Counted from the stretch's first letter, positions 1 through 12,400 are shown. The stretch is DNA of 64,000 nt from Macquaria australasica (GCA_005408345.1 SEMN01000175.1:465001-529000); one strand, 5' to 3'. Program-made: numbers and translations. Notes: generated by a model from the letters alone, not told the origin.

Positions 1-95
1 GTCCTCCTAATTGATGAAATTTGCAGAATTGAGGATTGAAGCACTGAAGCCTGGTTTTGGTCTGGTGTACATGATTGATTGTTTGTTTCTTTTAG

Positions 96-1479
96 ATGCG
101 CTGGTACCCTACTCCCTCTGAGACTTCCCAGCCTGGATGGAAGTCCCGGCAGTTTTGTTAGATATTTAGTGAGTAACCTTTTGGTCCATTTTTTTATTTA
201 TTTTTTTTTGTTTAGATTTGCCAACAAACCCACCCAACATCCTCTAACTGCTACTCTGATATGAAGCATACTTAAACCTCCATAATGACACTAACACAAT
301 GTTTGACTGAACTGCAGAATGTGTCAACATAAATGAAAAAGCCCCCAAAGCCAACCCCCCCCCCCCCAATCTGGTCAACAAATCCCATGAAAGCAGTGTG
401 CTAGTCCATCTTAATACTTTCTGACTTCTCTACCCTGTCTGTGCCAGTTTGTTCCTACTAAAGACATAAATCTTTGAAAATGGGCCATGAATATATAATT
501 ATTTTTAAATGCTAAATGGGTTTCCTAAAACGGCTGTAGTTTCTATCAAATGTTCTGCTTGGTGCAGTGAGTATTTACAGCCATAGGATGGTGTATGTGG
601 GATTGACACAAATACAGTGCCCATGGTCATTGTAATAAAGGAACATGTCACCCAGTGCAACAGTGTGATTCATTTGTTTTTAATAGTTTTTGGAAACAAT
701 GGAGGACTATGGCACACAGGAATAAGCTGTCAGGCTCTCAGGATGCACAGTTAGTAGGATCAATTCATTGTTTGTTTTTTGGTATTTTCATGGGATTTAT
801 TGAGAAGAAAAATATAGAATAGCACCAGACATATCTTTTTAGGCTGATATCCTACTTTATTTTTTTTAAATGCATCTTTCTTCTCATTGCTTATTCCTCT
901 GTGCCCATAGACTTCCACTGTTTGAAAACTTTGAGTCACACTGTTGCACTGGGTGACATGTTCCTTCATTACGATGGAGCTTGGCACTGTAGTTTTTTGA
1001 GATGATTAAAAAAATTCACCATCCTGCTGCCAGGAAATACTTACTAGCACACCAAATGTGTATTAATCCGCAGCTGAAAATAGTTCCCAACAACTGCATG
1101 ATTTCTTCTCTTTGAGTAATGTTTGTTAAACTACATTACCCAGCTGTTTTTTAGGACATTAATTGGCCTTTAAAAAAAAAAATGAAACCATATTTGTGGC
1201 TTTTTATTATTTTTAGGATTTACGTCTTCATTGGGAACAAATTTGGGTCTGAGAGCCACTGACAGGCTGGGGAAGTCAAAGTATTGTGAGACGGCTAACA
1301 CATTGTTCTTTGTTCTTTTCAATGATTTTGACAGAAGACTGTAGAATAAGACCAGCTAATTTTTTTCCAAGTTTTGTTTGTTTTTGAAATGAATGATTTA
1401 TTGGCAGGTTTGGACTAACTCTTGTTTTCCCTGTTTTCTTCAGGCCTCTGGAAACCACACCTTTGTCCAGCTGAAGTGA
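96..1479 (+). CDS. 3' end of an unidentified protein-coding gene (last two coding exons)
   Basis: Two exons fit together. The first, 96-168, follows a TTTCTTTTAG acceptor and precedes a GTGAGTAA donor; only one frame is open, ending ...DGSPGSFVRYL in phase 0. The second, 1444-1479, follows a long pyrimidine tract and CAG and reads ASGNHTFVQLK then TGA, also from phase 0. The predicted C-terminus is therefore CAGTLLPLRLPSL...SFVRYL followed by ASGNHTFVQLK. Matching phases and strong splice sites support a real gene running in from the left. I do not recognise the protein. AP3B2 is the upstream neighbour of human CPEB1, but I could not match this tail to it. The intervening intron holds an inverted repeat at 611-1003. 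Confidence 0.5.
355..367. repeat. Poly(C) tract (13 bp)
   Basis: An uninterrupted C13 run in the left-edge gene's last intron. Similar tracts are G12 at 18218-18229 and C14 at 33491-33504. All are length-unstable and prone to assembly error. Confidence 0.9.
611..1003. repeat. Imperfect long inverted repeat (foldback), arms about 115 bp
   Basis: The left arm, 611-731, matches the reverse complement of 889-1003. A core of about 30 bp, at 644-673 and 932-961, is almost perfect and includes GGAACATGTCACCCAGTGCA. Outer parts (GGAATAAGC ends, TATGG(G)CACA) also align, with gaps. The spacer is about 160 bp. It lies in the last intron of the left-edge gene. It could be a MITE-like element or two facing repeat copies. 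Confidence 0.7.
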
Positions 1480-2525
1480 GGTTTGCCAAGCTCTTCATTA
1501 ATTTAATCAGGTTTATTTAATGGACAAATGTGCATTACTATAAACAAACAGTATTTATAAATCCTCCCGATTGTCTCTGGGGGGAGTCTGAGTTGAAACC
1601 ATCTTGCTGTCGACAATCTGAGCTTATCCTTGGCAACTACTGCGGTACCATCTTAGCACTTCAAAAAAAAAAAAAAAAAACTCATGGAAAGCCTAATCAA
1701 ACTCCATGGATCATAATTGCTGAGGGAAAAATTGACTAATTGAAGTTACCGTTGTTAAGCTAGTCCCTCCGTGGGTTACCGCTGCTCCTGGGAGGTTTAG
1801 AAGCGTTAAGAGTCATTGCATGTTAGTCTTTTTGGCATGAATTTAGAACGCAGAGTTCCTGTGTATCCTAATTTTCTTAGTGTTTGTGTTGCCTCTTTAC
1901 CTTTTGGCCTAGACAGCGAAATGTTTTGTTTTTCCTGTAGAACCTTGGTCTTACCTCTGTGAAAGCTAGGCTGTTGTGTAAATGGCTTATCTCGCATGGA
2001 CCTTGTGAATGCATCCCTACGTTCCATGACAAACCCAGTCCTTATGATCATATTGGTGTCTGTCATTATTTGAGCAAAGGAAAGTACAAATATTTTTGTA
2101 CTTCCTTGCGTAATGTATATTTATGCATTTTTGTGCAACTAAATAATGACCCTGTATAAGTTGGATGTTTAGTCGTCTCTTGTGTTTTTGGTGTTACTTT
2201 TTTGATCCTATAATCCTGTTTAATGTAGTTTTAAAGAAGAAAAAAAAGTGCAATTTGTTTAAAGGTGAAGTGGGTATCTGTCAAAAAAGGAAATATTCTG
2301 AATGTGGCTTGTGCCATTCTGCTAAAATGAGATTGCTGTAAAACGATCTTTCAGAATGTGAAACTGGACTACAAACGTAAAAGGTTGCTTTTTTCGGGGG
2401 GCCATTTTGAAATGGGACGCAGGATTAGAGTGATGGAGGAATTTAGTTTGTGGTTTAGAAACATGTTTGTCTTTGTATCTGCTGTGCATAAGATGTAAAA
2501 AAATAAAAATAAATAAATAAAAAGA
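1480..2525 (+). other. Probable 3'UTR of the unidentified left-edge gene
   Basis: T-rich non-coding sequence follows the TGA at 1477-1479 and has no convincing frame. Clustered AATAAA hexamers lie at about 2501-2521 and could serve as poly(A) signals. The 3' end is inferred. Confidence 0.35.
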
Positions 2526-3179
2526 AAAAAAGAATTCTTATGAATAAAAGAAGTGAATGCATTTGTTCGGGCATCTGTCATTTATCACTGCGGCAAGTCA
2601 GCGGCCAATCAGAGTTGACAAACGCTCCGACACTGTATGCTAACACCAAGAATTGAACTCTGGACATCATCTGATGTCGACATCAATAATTCATGCCAAC
2701 GTTTCGTTTGTAATGCACCATTGCATTAGTGTCTCTTTGCATCATGTGTGGAGCTGACCTCCACGCTCTGCTCTCATAAGCTGGTAAGATGCTCTGCTCA
2801 ACCAACCGCGACGGCTCCTCAAGGGACTCTTAAGTGACTGTTCTCAATATGACCAGCTGCCTAATTGTAGCGGTGCCGGTGCTGCTAGTTAACTGTAAAC
2901 ATTTGTCCACATTGTCCCAATTAAGTTATGGTATATACAGGACTGGTATTGCATCAAATATTGACAGTTGCAACAGTTGATGCAATACCCAGTGACGGCT
3001 TCATCTGTGTGGCATGTTTATACTTAAATCTTTACATTAGCGTCCATTGAGTGATGTCTCCTTTATTATGAAAGACAGCATGGTACACTTAAGTCCCCCT
3101 GTGACTTTAGACTGGAGTGTTGGCTTTAATATGAAATGTTTTTGGTCATTTAATTAAAAAAAAATCAAGATTGGAGAAT

Positions 3180-3482
3180 AAATGGGACCATAGTGCAGAA
3201 ACAATTGACTGACGTGAAACTAATCGACAATTTTGATGATTAATTTTGAAGTTTATTGTCAAACATTTGCTGTCCCAGTTTCTTAAATTTGGGGATTTGC
3301 TGCTTTTCTGTTTTATACCATTGTAGACCGAGTATATTTGGGTTTTAAATTGTCAGACAAAACAAGATGTTTAAAGACTCTGGGAAACTGATTTTCACAG
3401 TTTCTTTGACATGTTCTAAACTAAACAGTTGGAAAAATCATCCACAGATTAATGAAAATAATCATTAGTTGCAGCCCTAAAG
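3180..3482 (-). repeat. AACTAAT-type teleost dispersed repeat, copy 1
   Basis: It ends in AATCATTAGTTGCAGCCCTA and contains the AACTAATCGACAATTTTGAT segment seen in five other copies in this window. It is a common interspersed family in spiny-rayed fish. I cannot assign its class. Confidence 0.65.
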
Positions 3483-3952
3483 GGGGCTCTATAATGCATC
3501 AGTGGATGTTGACTTAAATCCAATAGAGAACTGATCATTTAAATGTAGAGGGTTAAAACCCAAACAAACAAGGTGGTTCAGAAGAAGCAAATAATTCTCA
3601 ATAATCAACCGCTCGCCCTTCATGGGAAAACGGGTCATTTAACATCACTTTCACACAGAATATTTGGATCGACATTAAATCAATACGGAGTGCGAAAATG
3701 GGGATGCTTCAGATTGGAAGGCAGAACATTTGCTTTTCTCTGCTGTTTTTCATCTGCTGACAGAAGCTGTATGCCAGCATCAGAAACAAACCAAAACATA
3801 AACTATCCCTTCTGTTACTGAAAGTATGCCTTTATATCTCTTGTCCTCAGAAACATCTCTAACTGGGAATTATTGGCCTACAAGAAAGGTGCACGATGTG
3901 CCAAGTCCTGTATAAAACACAATTTCAATGTATTTTGTGTATTTATTTGAGT

Positions 3953-3980
3953 CAGGTGACAGTTGTTAAACTGTCACCTG
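3953..3980. repeat. Perfect short hairpin, 11-bp stem
   Basis: CAGGTGACAGT at 3953-3963 and ACTGTCACCTG at 3970-3980 are exact reverse complements around a 6-nt loop. It is intergenic and its function is unknown. Confidence 0.85.
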
Positions 3981-4453
3981 CAGGCTGCAGTGGGTCAGTG
4001 GGGTTCAGAGATCAATGTTTTCCTTTAGGAACTAAAACTGTTTCTACTAGAAAATTAATTAATTTAAGGGTTAGAACAAAATCAGACAACATAAGAGTGG
4101 CTGTTCAATACAATGAATTTATTGGCATTTCTGTATTCCTGTGTTTCCGTCTAAATGTCTCTTAGAAACGGGGAGTTCAAAATCAATATCTTTTAAGAAG
4201 GGGACCCCAGTTTAATAAAATCTTAAGCATCCATATTTTGTAGACCGTTAAAATGAAAATACTATTATACTTATGATTATTGTTTACCCTTCTGTTTCAG
4301 AGAAATGTGGAAGACAAAAATTAAAGTATTTTCCTTTGCAATTCTTCTCATATTTCAAACAAATAATTATGTCGGATACACTTCTATGTACATATACTGT
4401 ACAGACATACATCTATGATGTACATAAACTGTAGGGACATACATCTACATACA

Positions 4454-4473
4454 GTATATATATATATATATAT
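4454..4473. repeat. AT dinucleotide microsatellite
   Basis: About ten TA units, followed by further TATATA blocks to 4487. Confidence 0.85.
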
Positions 4474-5599
4474 GTACATATATATAGATGTACATATCTG
4501 CTTCTTCATGACGTTGTCACAATTTAAAAAACAGCACTGTATCTGTGCCACAACAAATTATGCCAACTTGATAAAAGTGTAAAGAAAGAAGGAAATAAAG
4601 AACAGCTTCTTTTGGTCAACAATAAAACAACAGGAAGCTCGATCAATGAGGCTTGGACGTTTTTTTAATGCAGGACTTTGTCGCCCTCTACTGGCCCGAC
4701 ATCCACATGACCAGCAAGCATGAAGCAGCTGGAGAGAGAGATGTGGAAATAAGGTCATCTACTGTACAGATAAAAGTGTCTTTTTTGTCAGCTGTGCTCT
4801 CAAATACATCAGGACTCACCTTTAGATGAAATATGCTTGTTAACATATGCAACTTATAGTGGACCATCAAACTGCATCACAAGTCCTCACACTGCAATAA
4901 AAAACCAAATGATAAATGACGGAAATAATTCAGACCTGCTCAAATACAAACATATTTATTTTTCATATTTTTATAGCACGTAATTCTAAATTAAAGCGAC
5001 TCCATTTTAATATATGTGTATGTACCATAGGAACACTGTGTGCGTTATTAGTTTAAAGTGGAACCAGCAAGGCTTTATCAAATCACATAACCCTCTGTAA
5101 CTGTATTGCTAATTTGATATATTTTATTTGCGTGCTCATGTTTTATTATTCTTTCTCCTCACTGAAGTAATTCTGCAGCTGCTGCTGCATAGACTTTATT
5201 TCCCCTGTGGATCAATAACTTTCCATCTTATCCAGTCTTAAATTCAGTTAGGTGACAGCTGTTGCCTCTCATTCTCACAAAGCCTTTCTTATTAAGTGTC
5301 ACTTCTACTCGAAAGGGTCATAAACAAACACAGGTCATAACACAGTCAATGAACTGGACAATTTAAATCCCTTCACAGTTTACCTACACTGCTGAGTGTC
5401 TACTGTGTGTACTCTTCTTTTAACCCCTCGGTTCTTCAGTCCTGTGGTCAAAATACTAACTTTATCTCCATTATAGGTCACCTTTTTGTGAATGGAAACC
5501 CCCAAACCATCTTAACCCCAGAGCATCTTTGAAAATCAACGTAATCTGCTTTAACCATGCTGTCATCAGGGATATAAACTTCAGTTGAACATGCTCATT

Positions 5600-7205
5600 T
5601 TGTTCCTCAGTATTTCATTTTATAATTATTCTGAATTTTTATCTGAATTCTCAGAGTTCTTATCAGGTTTAGTCCTTAAAACAGATAAAATAATTATTGT
5701 AGGTGATTTTAATATTCATGTGGATGTAGAAAATGATAGCCTTAGTGCTGCGTTTATCTCATTATTAGATTCGATTGGTTTCTGTCAGAGTGTACATAAA
5801 CCCACTCACTGTTTTAACCACACCCTCTACCTTGTTCTTGTTTATGGCATTGAAATTGAACATCTAATAGTCTTTCCACAGAATTCTTTTTTATCAGACC
5901 ATTTTTTATTAACTTTTGAATTCCTATTACTGGACTGCACACCATTAGGCAAACATTCCTACACTAGATGTCTATCTGATAGTGCTGTAGCTAAATTTAA
6001 GGAAGTGATTCCATCGGCATTTAATTCAGTTCCATGTCTCAATGTAACAGATGACTCCTATGCTAACTTTAGTCCCTCCCAAATTGATCATCTTGTTGAT
6101 AGTGCTGCAGGCTCACTACGAATAACACTCGACTCTATCGCCCCTCTAAAAAAGAAGATAATTAAACAGAGGAGGTTAGCTCCATGGTATAACCCGCAAA
6201 CCCGCAAATTAAAACAAACATCGCGAAAACTAGCCTGGCAAGTTAGTCTTAAAATTTATAGGAATGCCCTCCGTAATGCCAGAGCAGCCTACTACTCATC
6301 ATTAATAGAGGAAAATAAGAACAACCCCAGGTTCCTGTTCAGCACTGTAGCCAGGCTGACAGAGAGTCACAGCTCTGTTGAGCCATGTATTCCTATAGAC
6401 CTCAGTAGTAATGACTTCATGAGCTTCTTTAATGATAAAATTCTAACTATTAGAGACAAAATTCAGCACCTCCTGCCCTCAGTTGGTACTGACTTATCTT
6501 CAAACACAGGAACCTTAGAAACAACTGTAAAACCTGTACATTTAGACTACTTTTTGCCCATCAACCTTAATCAACTAACTTCCATGATTTCCTCATCTAA
6601 GCCATCAACGTGTCTCTTAGACCCCGTCCCAACTAGGCTGCTTAAAGAAATTTTACCCTTAGTTAGCACTTATTTACTAGATATGATCAATCTGTCCTTA
6701 TTAAAAGGCTATGTGCCACAGTCCTTTAAAGTAGCTGTAATTAATCCTCTTCTTAAAAAGCCCACTCTTGATCCAGGGATTTTGTCAAATTATAGACCTA
6801 TATCATATAATATCATATCCCATCAATGCTTGTTATTAATTCAACTTCTTCCCGTAGTTGTGTGCTTTCTCTCCTCTCTCTCTCTCTCTCTCTCCCCTTC
6901 TGTTGCTTTCTGCAGGTATTTCTACCTCCGGAGCTGTAGAGTCTGGGTCTGTGGTTGCAGCCACCTGCTGCCCCCGTGCTCCTGCTCTGCACCCGCTGCT
7001 GCTATTGCTGTTGCTGCTCTTGTTATTAGTATTGCTATTATAATGTTCCTTGCCACTGTCACATAGTGCTGCTCATGGTGGGAACTGTTGGGTCTCTGTA
7101 AATATAAAAAAGAGTCGGTCTAGACTTGCTCTATATGAAAAAGTGCCCTGAGATAACTTTGTTATGATATGGCGCTATATAAATAAAACTGAATTGAAAC
7201 TGAAT
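5600..7205 (+). mobile_element. LINE retrotransposon copy, 5'-truncated and internally deleted (L2-like, clade tentative)
   Basis: A 493-codon frame (5585-7066) begins inside an AP endonuclease domain: DKIIIVGDFNIHVD near residues 33-46, then SDHFLLTFE. It continues through the linker (LAPWYNPQTRKLKQ) into the first reverse transcriptase blocks (DPVPTRLLKE, KPTLDPGILSNYRPIS) at about 6600-6805. The catalytic core of RT is missing. At about 6810-6840 the sequence jumps to CT-rich 3'UTR, and the frame stays open by chance for about 85 codons. The 3' end, 7080-7205, has the tail seen in many fish LINEs, ending GCGCTATATAAATAAAACTG and then TGAAT-like units. It is non-functional but little decayed, so the insertion is probably young. 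Confidence 0.85.
6873..6894. repeat. CT microsatellite within the LINE 3'UTR
   Basis: About 11 CT units. It lies just after the internal deletion and belongs to the element's 3'UTR rather than arising independently. Confidence 0.85.
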
Positions 7206-7839
7206 TTATGTTTTAAAGTTGTACGCTTTGTTTTAAATATTTTATTTACATTTTTCACTACCATATTTTTTATTTTGTCCTGTATATTACATGTTCTTGT
7301 GCTGTTTTTATGTTTTTGTGAACTAAAGACAATTTTCCACTTTGTTGGATGATAAAGTTGTTTTATAGTTTTTATGCGTGTGTAGGGTCCTAATTGACTT
7401 CATGGACCAGTTCCATTTCTTGTGGCTCTCAACTTGCAACTTCCAAGGTGGCATACGCGTTGGGTAGAGTCACCTGTCCTTAACCACATCAGGCCCTGGG
7501 AACATAGGAATGATCTTGTTGTAACCAGTTCTGGACCTGAAAGAAGCAACATATAATTCAAATACAAGGCAAGTCAATGGTCACTTGTCCTCACCAGGTA
7601 ATGCAGCTTCCATTTTCTACCATTTTGCAACAGGTGGGTCACAAATGTGGATGAAAACGTTCATTTTTAACAGGGTTTGTACAGATTTTTAAGAGAGTAA
7701 AATTCAAGGACTTTTCAAGCACTTTCAAACCAAAAATGTCCAGACTCTCAAAGCTTTAATCATTACATCTAAATTGTTACTATAAATGCCAGGAGACAAA
7801 AAACAAATATGTCGACGGGATCGTTTCATTTCAAATATT

Positions 7840-8150
7840 AAAATATTTTTGGTTTACATGAGTGATTGAGTGGATGATGAAATTCAACCATTTTCCTAAC
7901 CTATTTATTCGTGGGGTATCGAGAGTTAAACCGTCCTGGCATCTGATCTGATGAGCAGTAGTTTTAAGTTTGAGAAGAGATGTGATATACTGAGGCAACT
8001 TATCACAGAGAATACAATATCTATCTCCTGTAATTAAATGCAGGGCACAGTGGTGAAACTGCATCAAGCTGTTTTTAAGTGGAATGAGCAGCGTAAGTAA
8101 AATATATCTCCTTTTAAGTGAATTGAGTATCATCAAGGTGCAACCCAAAC
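7840..8150 (-). mobile_element. Degenerate LINE fragment, RT C-terminal region
   Basis: A - strand frame of 105 codons contains FHHCALHLITGD followed by KLPQYITSLLKLKTT and CQDGLTLDTPRINRLGK. This order (HxALRFITGD, LPxYLxxLL, TRSQDxLxLxxPRxxTELGK) is typical of the region after the RT domain in fish non-LTR elements. An internal deletion appears to join the first two blocks. It is a relic and not a gene. Confidence 0.6.
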
Positions 8151-8747
8151 ATTCTTGTTTTGCTTTTCCATTCTGTACTTTAATTTTTAAACCTGTGTCT
8201 TTATTTTATTTATTGTTATGTATTTATTTGCTTTAGTTTTGTTGCAACTGTGTAAAAAAAAAAGACATGTACAGTCAAGGCTTCTGAGTCTTATTACAAC
8301 GACTATCCTATTTGTATATTGACTTCATGAATCAAACAAGATATCTCCATATGACAAGTGACCATAGTCATAGTCAGGGCGTTCTTGAAAAAGAAATCTT
8401 AGTTCTGTGACACTTTATGAATAAATAAAGGGTTAAAAAACATGCTGTAGGCCAGCGATACACCTCCATATTACCAGTACTGAAATTAATCAATTAGGAA
8501 TCACAGTAGTAAGATACTAACCTGTTTCCAAACCTCTGAATCGAACTGCCACATCTCAGTTTTGTTCATCGATTCAAATAAATAAATGAAATGAAAATTC
8601 ATGATTATCAGGCTAGAAAGAATGACCGAGATATATTGTGAATGGCTTTTAGAATATTTAAATAATGTACTTTTATATTTTAATAATAATATAGTCCAGA
8701 AAAACAGAAGTATACTTGTAGACATTATAAGATGAGAGACAAGATAA

Positions 8748-8780
8748 GCCTTTATTGATCTCCAGAGGGGAAATTCAGGT
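8748..8780. repeat. Short teleost repeat fragment (TTTATTGATCTCCAGAGGGG type)
   Basis: The TTTATTGATC..GAGGGGAAATTCAGG signature is common in fish repeats. A second, inverted-looking fragment lies at 5188-5218 (TTTATTTCCCCTGTGGATCA). The element class is uncertain. Confidence 0.45.
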
Positions 8781-9406
8781 GTTACAGCAGCACAGGGACA
8801 GAAATAAGTAAAGATAAATACAGAAAAGTACAAATAAATCATTTGAAGTATATAAAATAAAAATAAGAATAGAAATAAAAACAGAAACTACCACATAAAG
8901 TACCACGTACAGTGTTGTACTTGTGGTGCAATACTGTCTCAAGTAAAGTGACAATATTATATATTATATTAGTATTTGTATAGTATAACATTTAGTATTT
9001 GTTTAAATACTGTGGGGTACATCCCAGAATGCATTGGGCAGTAAATATTTGGATACTTGAAGTATTTTTTCCATTATGAACTATGATGATAGACTTTATG
9101 GCTGCAGGTTTAAAAATTTGCAAAGTATAAAAAAATATTAAGAAAATACTCCAAAATATGTAAAAAAAGAAAAGGAAAAAAAAGCTTAAATACTTTAGCT
9201 GAGCAGCTTCTGTGTAGTTTTCAAATATCTCTTTTTAAAATTGTCATATAACAATTTAAAATGTTGACACGTGATTTGTGTCTGCGGTCTGCTCTTTGAT
9301 GTGGAGCACGTGAGCAGACCGAGGCCCTCGAGGCAGTCATTCGCCAAGCACACGTTCACTAAATTGAGACTAATTAGCTGGCTAGCAGACTTCATAAATA
9401 TGACCT

Positions 9407-9414
9407 TTTATAGC
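9407..9414 (+). promoter_or_regulatory. TATA-like box upstream of cpeb1 exon 1
   Basis: TTTTATAG lies about 50 bp before the cpeb1 start codon at 9464. A start site near 9440 would give a very short 5'UTR. The element is weak and an upstream 5'UTR exon cannot be excluded. Confidence 0.25.
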
Positions 9415-9463
9415 AGACGGCTGTTATAATTGTGACATTTCGCATAGGCTGTCAGTCCACATC

Positions 9464-12400
9464 ATGGCGTTTTCCCTGGTGAGTTAAAAACGAAATTAAA
9501 ATGGTGAATTAAATTAGTTTGGGCCACGTCTTAATGTTATCATTTGACCTTTTGTGTGTCAGGAAACTACCACCGACGTGTCTTGGACTTTTTTTTTTTT
9601 TTTTTTTTTTTGTTCCTCCCTAAAATAACTCCCCAACACGGGTTTCCACGTTGCCACATGTGTCCTAACCTTGAATGCAGGATTAATTCCTCCTCTCTTC
9701 TGGTTTCCTCCTGCAGAGAAACGATCCCCGCAGGCCGGATAGCCCGGACCCCGAGTCCCCGGCCCTGTCCACCTGCAGCAACGCCGACATCTTCCGCAGG
9801 ATGAACACCATGCTGGGCAACGCTCTGGATTTCACCGGCGTGTGCACCACACCTAACAACACCAAGGGAAAGCCTGACCTACTGTGTGGTAAAGTGTCAT
9901 TTGTGTTTCACTCTGCAGCAGGTGGACTTGACTGCAAAATAAAAGATGCACGCTTGGTTACTCTCTGCTGGTGCTTAAACACATTTAGACTACAGCCAAG
10001 GTTTACACAAATACTGAGATGACTCCAAGTCAAGTCCCTCCACTGAACCTTACCCCGGACTGTGAAGTTTTATCATATTTTATTTAATAATTTAATCTTA
10101 AAATGTAGTATTTTCTGGTTATTTTATATCCCTACACATTTAGGACTAAATGCTGTTTCAAGGCCACACTGCCAGGAATGCATCTAGTTTTCTGTTTGTC
10201 CAAAAGGTAATCCATTAACTGTTGTTAAACTGTCGATTTTATGTTTTTATCATTAATCATTTAATCTATAAATGTCAGGTCAAAAGGCCCCTCATAATTT
10301 CTCAGAAGCCTGGCATGATATCTGGTTTTGTCTGACAAAGAGTCTAAAAACCAAAGATATTTAATTTATAATGATGATGAAACAGAAAAGCAGCAAATCC
10401 TCACATTTGTGAAGCTGAAAACGGAGTGTTTGATTTTTTTCTTGATAAAGGTCTTAATCGATTACCTGACTATCAAAATAGTTTCATTCACTTTCTGTCG
10501 ATTTATTGGCTTAAGGTCTCAGCTTTAGTAACTAACACAAAAGGTGAATATATTGAGTCTAAAAATGCACGAATCAGCCTGAAAATACCCACATGCTCAA
10601 ACTTAAGTGAATGTGAATTTAAATTCTTTCGAGTTTTCTAAACTTCCTAAAAAATTCTCAGAACAAATGGAGGACGTGACCTCTGTGTCCTCGGTGGTGG
10701 CTTTGGCCCTGAATCTGTTGTTGGATTCCCCTGCTGCTGTTCTGTGATTTTCGTTTTCGTTGTAGCTACACATTTAGACCAGAAAACTATAAAATGTCCC
10801 TGAATGTAAGGTCCAATACCACCAGTTCAGTTTATAATGGGATGGATTTTCTTTCAAGGTGAAAAGTTGCATCCGTCTGAAAAGGAGACCCTTTTCACTT
10901 TCTCAGCCAGAATTGCCATCTGTTAAACCTCCTTCACCTTATCATCCAGGTGCCAGCAGCTGATTCATGCTGCATCGCTGGTCTGCAGCATTGCAGCACT
11001 TCTAAGAGTTTTTTTTTTTTTTTTTTAGCCTCAAGAGTGAGATTTGGCAAGATTTAAGCTCAGCACAGTGCCTGCGTCCTTTCTGTGAATTGTTAATTTG
11101 CCCAAGGCATGTCTGCACTTGTGACTTGCAGTCTTGTTCTAGATGACTATATATCCAAGTTATAATATAATATAAAGGTTTTACTTAGCTTGACACAAGC
11201 AGCAGCACAACACTAATGTTAAGTGATACTAAAAGTGAATTGTGTCTTGAAGCAAACTGAGCTAAACTTCCAGTGTGGCCTCTGTGCTCCACCACCCTGG
11301 CGTGGTGTTGCTGAATCAGGGCTGTAGCTGGCAGCAGCTGGATGCTTTCCAGGCCTGAAGAGGGAAGGGAGGAGCTGGCGGTGCAAAACGCTTGGTCCTT
11401 AACATCTGATCAGTCAGCTGCTACAGCTGAGGCTCTGCGTGCCCTTTGCTTCACTGCGTTTTTTGTGTGCAAAAAAGCAGGAGGAAACTCCAACCAGTGT
11501 GTACAGTAGTTATTTAAATCCAGTTTTCTGTTGGGTTATTGAGCATCCTCAAGTCTGAAGTTCCTTTTTTTTTTTTTTTTTTTAAATCAAGTCTGCTGAG
11601 TCATTCACTCCCATCTCCCATGCTGCCTCCCACCATGCCGCTGTAGCTCTGCCCCTCGCCTCCCCTCCCCTCCCTCCTGCCTCTCGCTCAGGAAACAAGG
11701 CTAGACACAGAGTAAGCAGCAGCAGTAACGGTGGCAGCAGTGGCGGCTGTCTTCCCACCGACTCGGAGACGTGCTCTGCCTACCAGAGAGGGGAGTACTT
11801 CTATCAACAAGCCAATAGCTCTGACAGGAATCTTTCATTACACAGTTGTTAGGCAAGGAGGCAGGGAGGTGGGGGAAAGCTGATGTCATTAGCAAGGGTG
11901 TGCGAGTGCATCAGCAGCCATGTCACATGCTGCTAGGTGGGTCAGTGATGCGGACGGAGATGCATGGCAGTTTCACCGAGCACAGAGACAGCAGGTTAGC
12001 TCCCCCGTCAGCCAGGGTAGGGGGAGATGTGATGATGAGGGAAGTTGCTTTTTAAATGAGATTTCTCTTCACAGAAACAGTTTTGTGTGACAAATCGCTC
12101 CGTGCTCTCTTCTGTGTAACGCAGACGGAAACAACGGTTCTCTTTTTAGCTGTCTAACACTTCCTCTCCCCTCTCTTCTCCTACATCTCTGAACTGGATC
12201 TTGGACCAAAAAGAGTCGGAGCTGGCTGCGGTGGGCAGCAGGAGGATGCTCTTCCCCAACTGTGCTGGCATGCCTGGCTCCCACGAGATGCCATCATCCA
12301 GGGGCCCACCGGGTGTCACAGACCTGGGCCTGGGCCTCCAGTCTCTCCGGCTGTCCGGCTGGGACAGACCCTGGAGCAGCCAGGAGACAGACGCGCACAC

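Larger units (their letters stand above)
2526..5580. other. Intergenic stretch with scattered repeat fragments
   Basis: No gene is supportable here. It contains one copy of the AACTAAT-type dispersed repeat (3180-3482), a perfect 11-bp hairpin (3953-3980), an AT microsatellite (4454-4473) inside a run of diverged ATGTACATA-like units (4380-4500), and a short fragment at 5188-5218 resembling the GGGGAAATTCA-type repeat at 8748-8780. The short ORFs show no protein similarity I recognise. Confidence 0.6.

Noticed and set aside
1212..1290. A candidate extra exon of the left-edge gene after TTTTTAG
   Set aside because: In the phase required by the exon at 96-168 it hits a stop after 11 codons, and no good donor follows.
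5585..7066. A 493-codon open frame that could be called a gene
   Set aside because: It contains LINE endonuclease and partial RT sequence and runs into the element's CT-rich 3'UTR. It is a truncated mobile element.
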